Shown here: in pieces, positions 5,922-6,222 of the stretch
How the letters are laid out: the number at the start of each line of letters is the position of its first letter
Numbering within the stretch: the first letter of the stretch is position 1
NCBI GenBank assembly: GCA_946528255.1
Contig: CAMMYR010000043.1
Span: forward strand, 1-6,222
Length of the DNA: 6,222 nt
Direction of reading: 5' to 3'
Source of the DNA: an uncultured Methanomicrobiales archaeon
Lineage (GTDB): Archaea; Thermoplasmatota; Thermoplasmata; Methanomassiliicoccales; Methanomethylophilaceae
Notes under the pieces: generated by a model
Database searches by the model: none
Told to the model about the DNA's origin: nothing
What the model saw: only the letters and a program-made list of their open reading frames with translations
Position numbers and translations under genes: made by a program

Positions 5922-6222
5922 ATGCGCTATGCGATGCTGATCCTGGTTGCCTCCCTGGCACTCATCGTCCCATGCCTCGATGCGGCGGATGCCGACGGCA
6001 CAACCCACACGGTGACATTCCAGATGCCCGACGGCACCGTGCTGGCGACCCAGGAGGTGCCGGACGGCGGATACGTGGACATATCGAAGATCCCCAACCC
6101 GCCGGTCCCCGCGGGAGCGGTGTTCCAGGGATGGGGCGACGTGACCCAGAAGATCGTAAGGGACACAGTGTTCACGGCCATGTTCTCCTATCCGACGGAG
6201 ACGTGCACGGTCAGGTACTTCG
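5922..6222 (+). CDS. Secreted Listeria-Bacteroides (InlB B-type) repeat protein, N-terminal part (3' partial)
   Basis: An open frame from ATG 5922 runs without a stop to the right edge, giving the first 100 residues of a longer protein. A short basic start (MRY) and a hydrophobic stretch (4-17) form a signal peptide, with likely cleavage around DAADA (20-24). Residues about 28-89 match the Listeria-Bacteroides repeat pattern: a VTFQMPDGT strand, a pro-rich middle, then FQGWGD and a closing TVFTAMF strand. A second unit appears to begin at TCTVRYF by the window edge. Such beta-grasp-like repeats build stalks of surface proteins. The start lies four bases after the ATPase stop; GAGGGA at 5905-5910 is a distant ribosome binding site, and ATG 5934 is an alternative. 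Co-orientation and spacing suggest the same transcription unit as the transporter. Its specific role is unknown. Confidence 0.8.
   Translation, partial: MRYAMLILVASLALIVPCLDAADADGTTHTVTFQMPDGTVLATQEVPDGGYVDISKIPNPPVPAGAVFQGWGDVTQKIVRDTVFTAMFSYPTETCTVRYF

Noticed and set aside
5975..5977. Possible lipoprotein Cys in the signal peptide of the last gene (Cys18 at 5973-5975)
   Set aside because: The residue before the Cys is Pro, which does not fit a lipobox; an ordinary signal peptide cut near residue 24 is simpler.

Overview
The window is GC-rich and fully coding on the + strand. It looks archaeal, most probably a methanogenic Thermoplasmatota of the Methanomassiliicoccales/Methanomethylophilaceae type. 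The reasons are frequent ATA (Ile) and AGG (Arg) codons in GC-rich genes, genes packed with overlapping starts, large exported proteins anchored by one C-terminal membrane helix, and the mix of a BtuF/FecB-type binding protein, a PQQ-like beta-propeller protein and Listeria-Bacteroides-repeat proteins. The lineage is an inference from style; no marker gene is present.

Layout: (1) 1-700, C-terminal part of a cell-surface protein ending in a membrane anchor; (2) 697-2133, an exported binding protein with an N-terminal DUF4430 (transcobalamin C-terminal-like) domain followed by a BtuF-like domain; (3) 2118-3992, an exported, membrane-anchored, cysteine-rich PQQ-like beta-propeller protein with its own DUF4430-like N-terminus; (4) 3994-5136, a BtuC/FecD-family permease; (5) 5126-5917, its BtuD/FecE-family ATPase; (6) 5922 to the window end, the start of a secreted protein with a Listeria-Bacteroides (InlB B-type) repeat. 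Adjacent genes overlap by 4, 16 or 11 bases or are separated by 1 or 4 bases, so the run reads as one transcription unit whose promoter and terminator lie outside the window.

Genes 2, 4 and 5 make a complete type II ABC importer (binding protein, permease, ATPase). The YSDYP motif in the binding protein and the DUF4430 domain make a corrinoid (vitamin B12-like) the favoured substrate; haem or an iron chelate remains possible. The main idea worth pursuing is that the beta-propeller protein encoded between binding protein and permease is a surface capture protein for the same ligand, a possible archaeal counterpart of the beta-propeller B12-capture protein BtuG of gut Bacteroides. The ATPase also departs from consensus at the Q-loop glutamine (Ala) and in the signature motif (LSSGE). 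No RNA gene, mobile element, CRISPR array, promoter or terminator was seen, and no gene-free stretch exceeds 4 bases.
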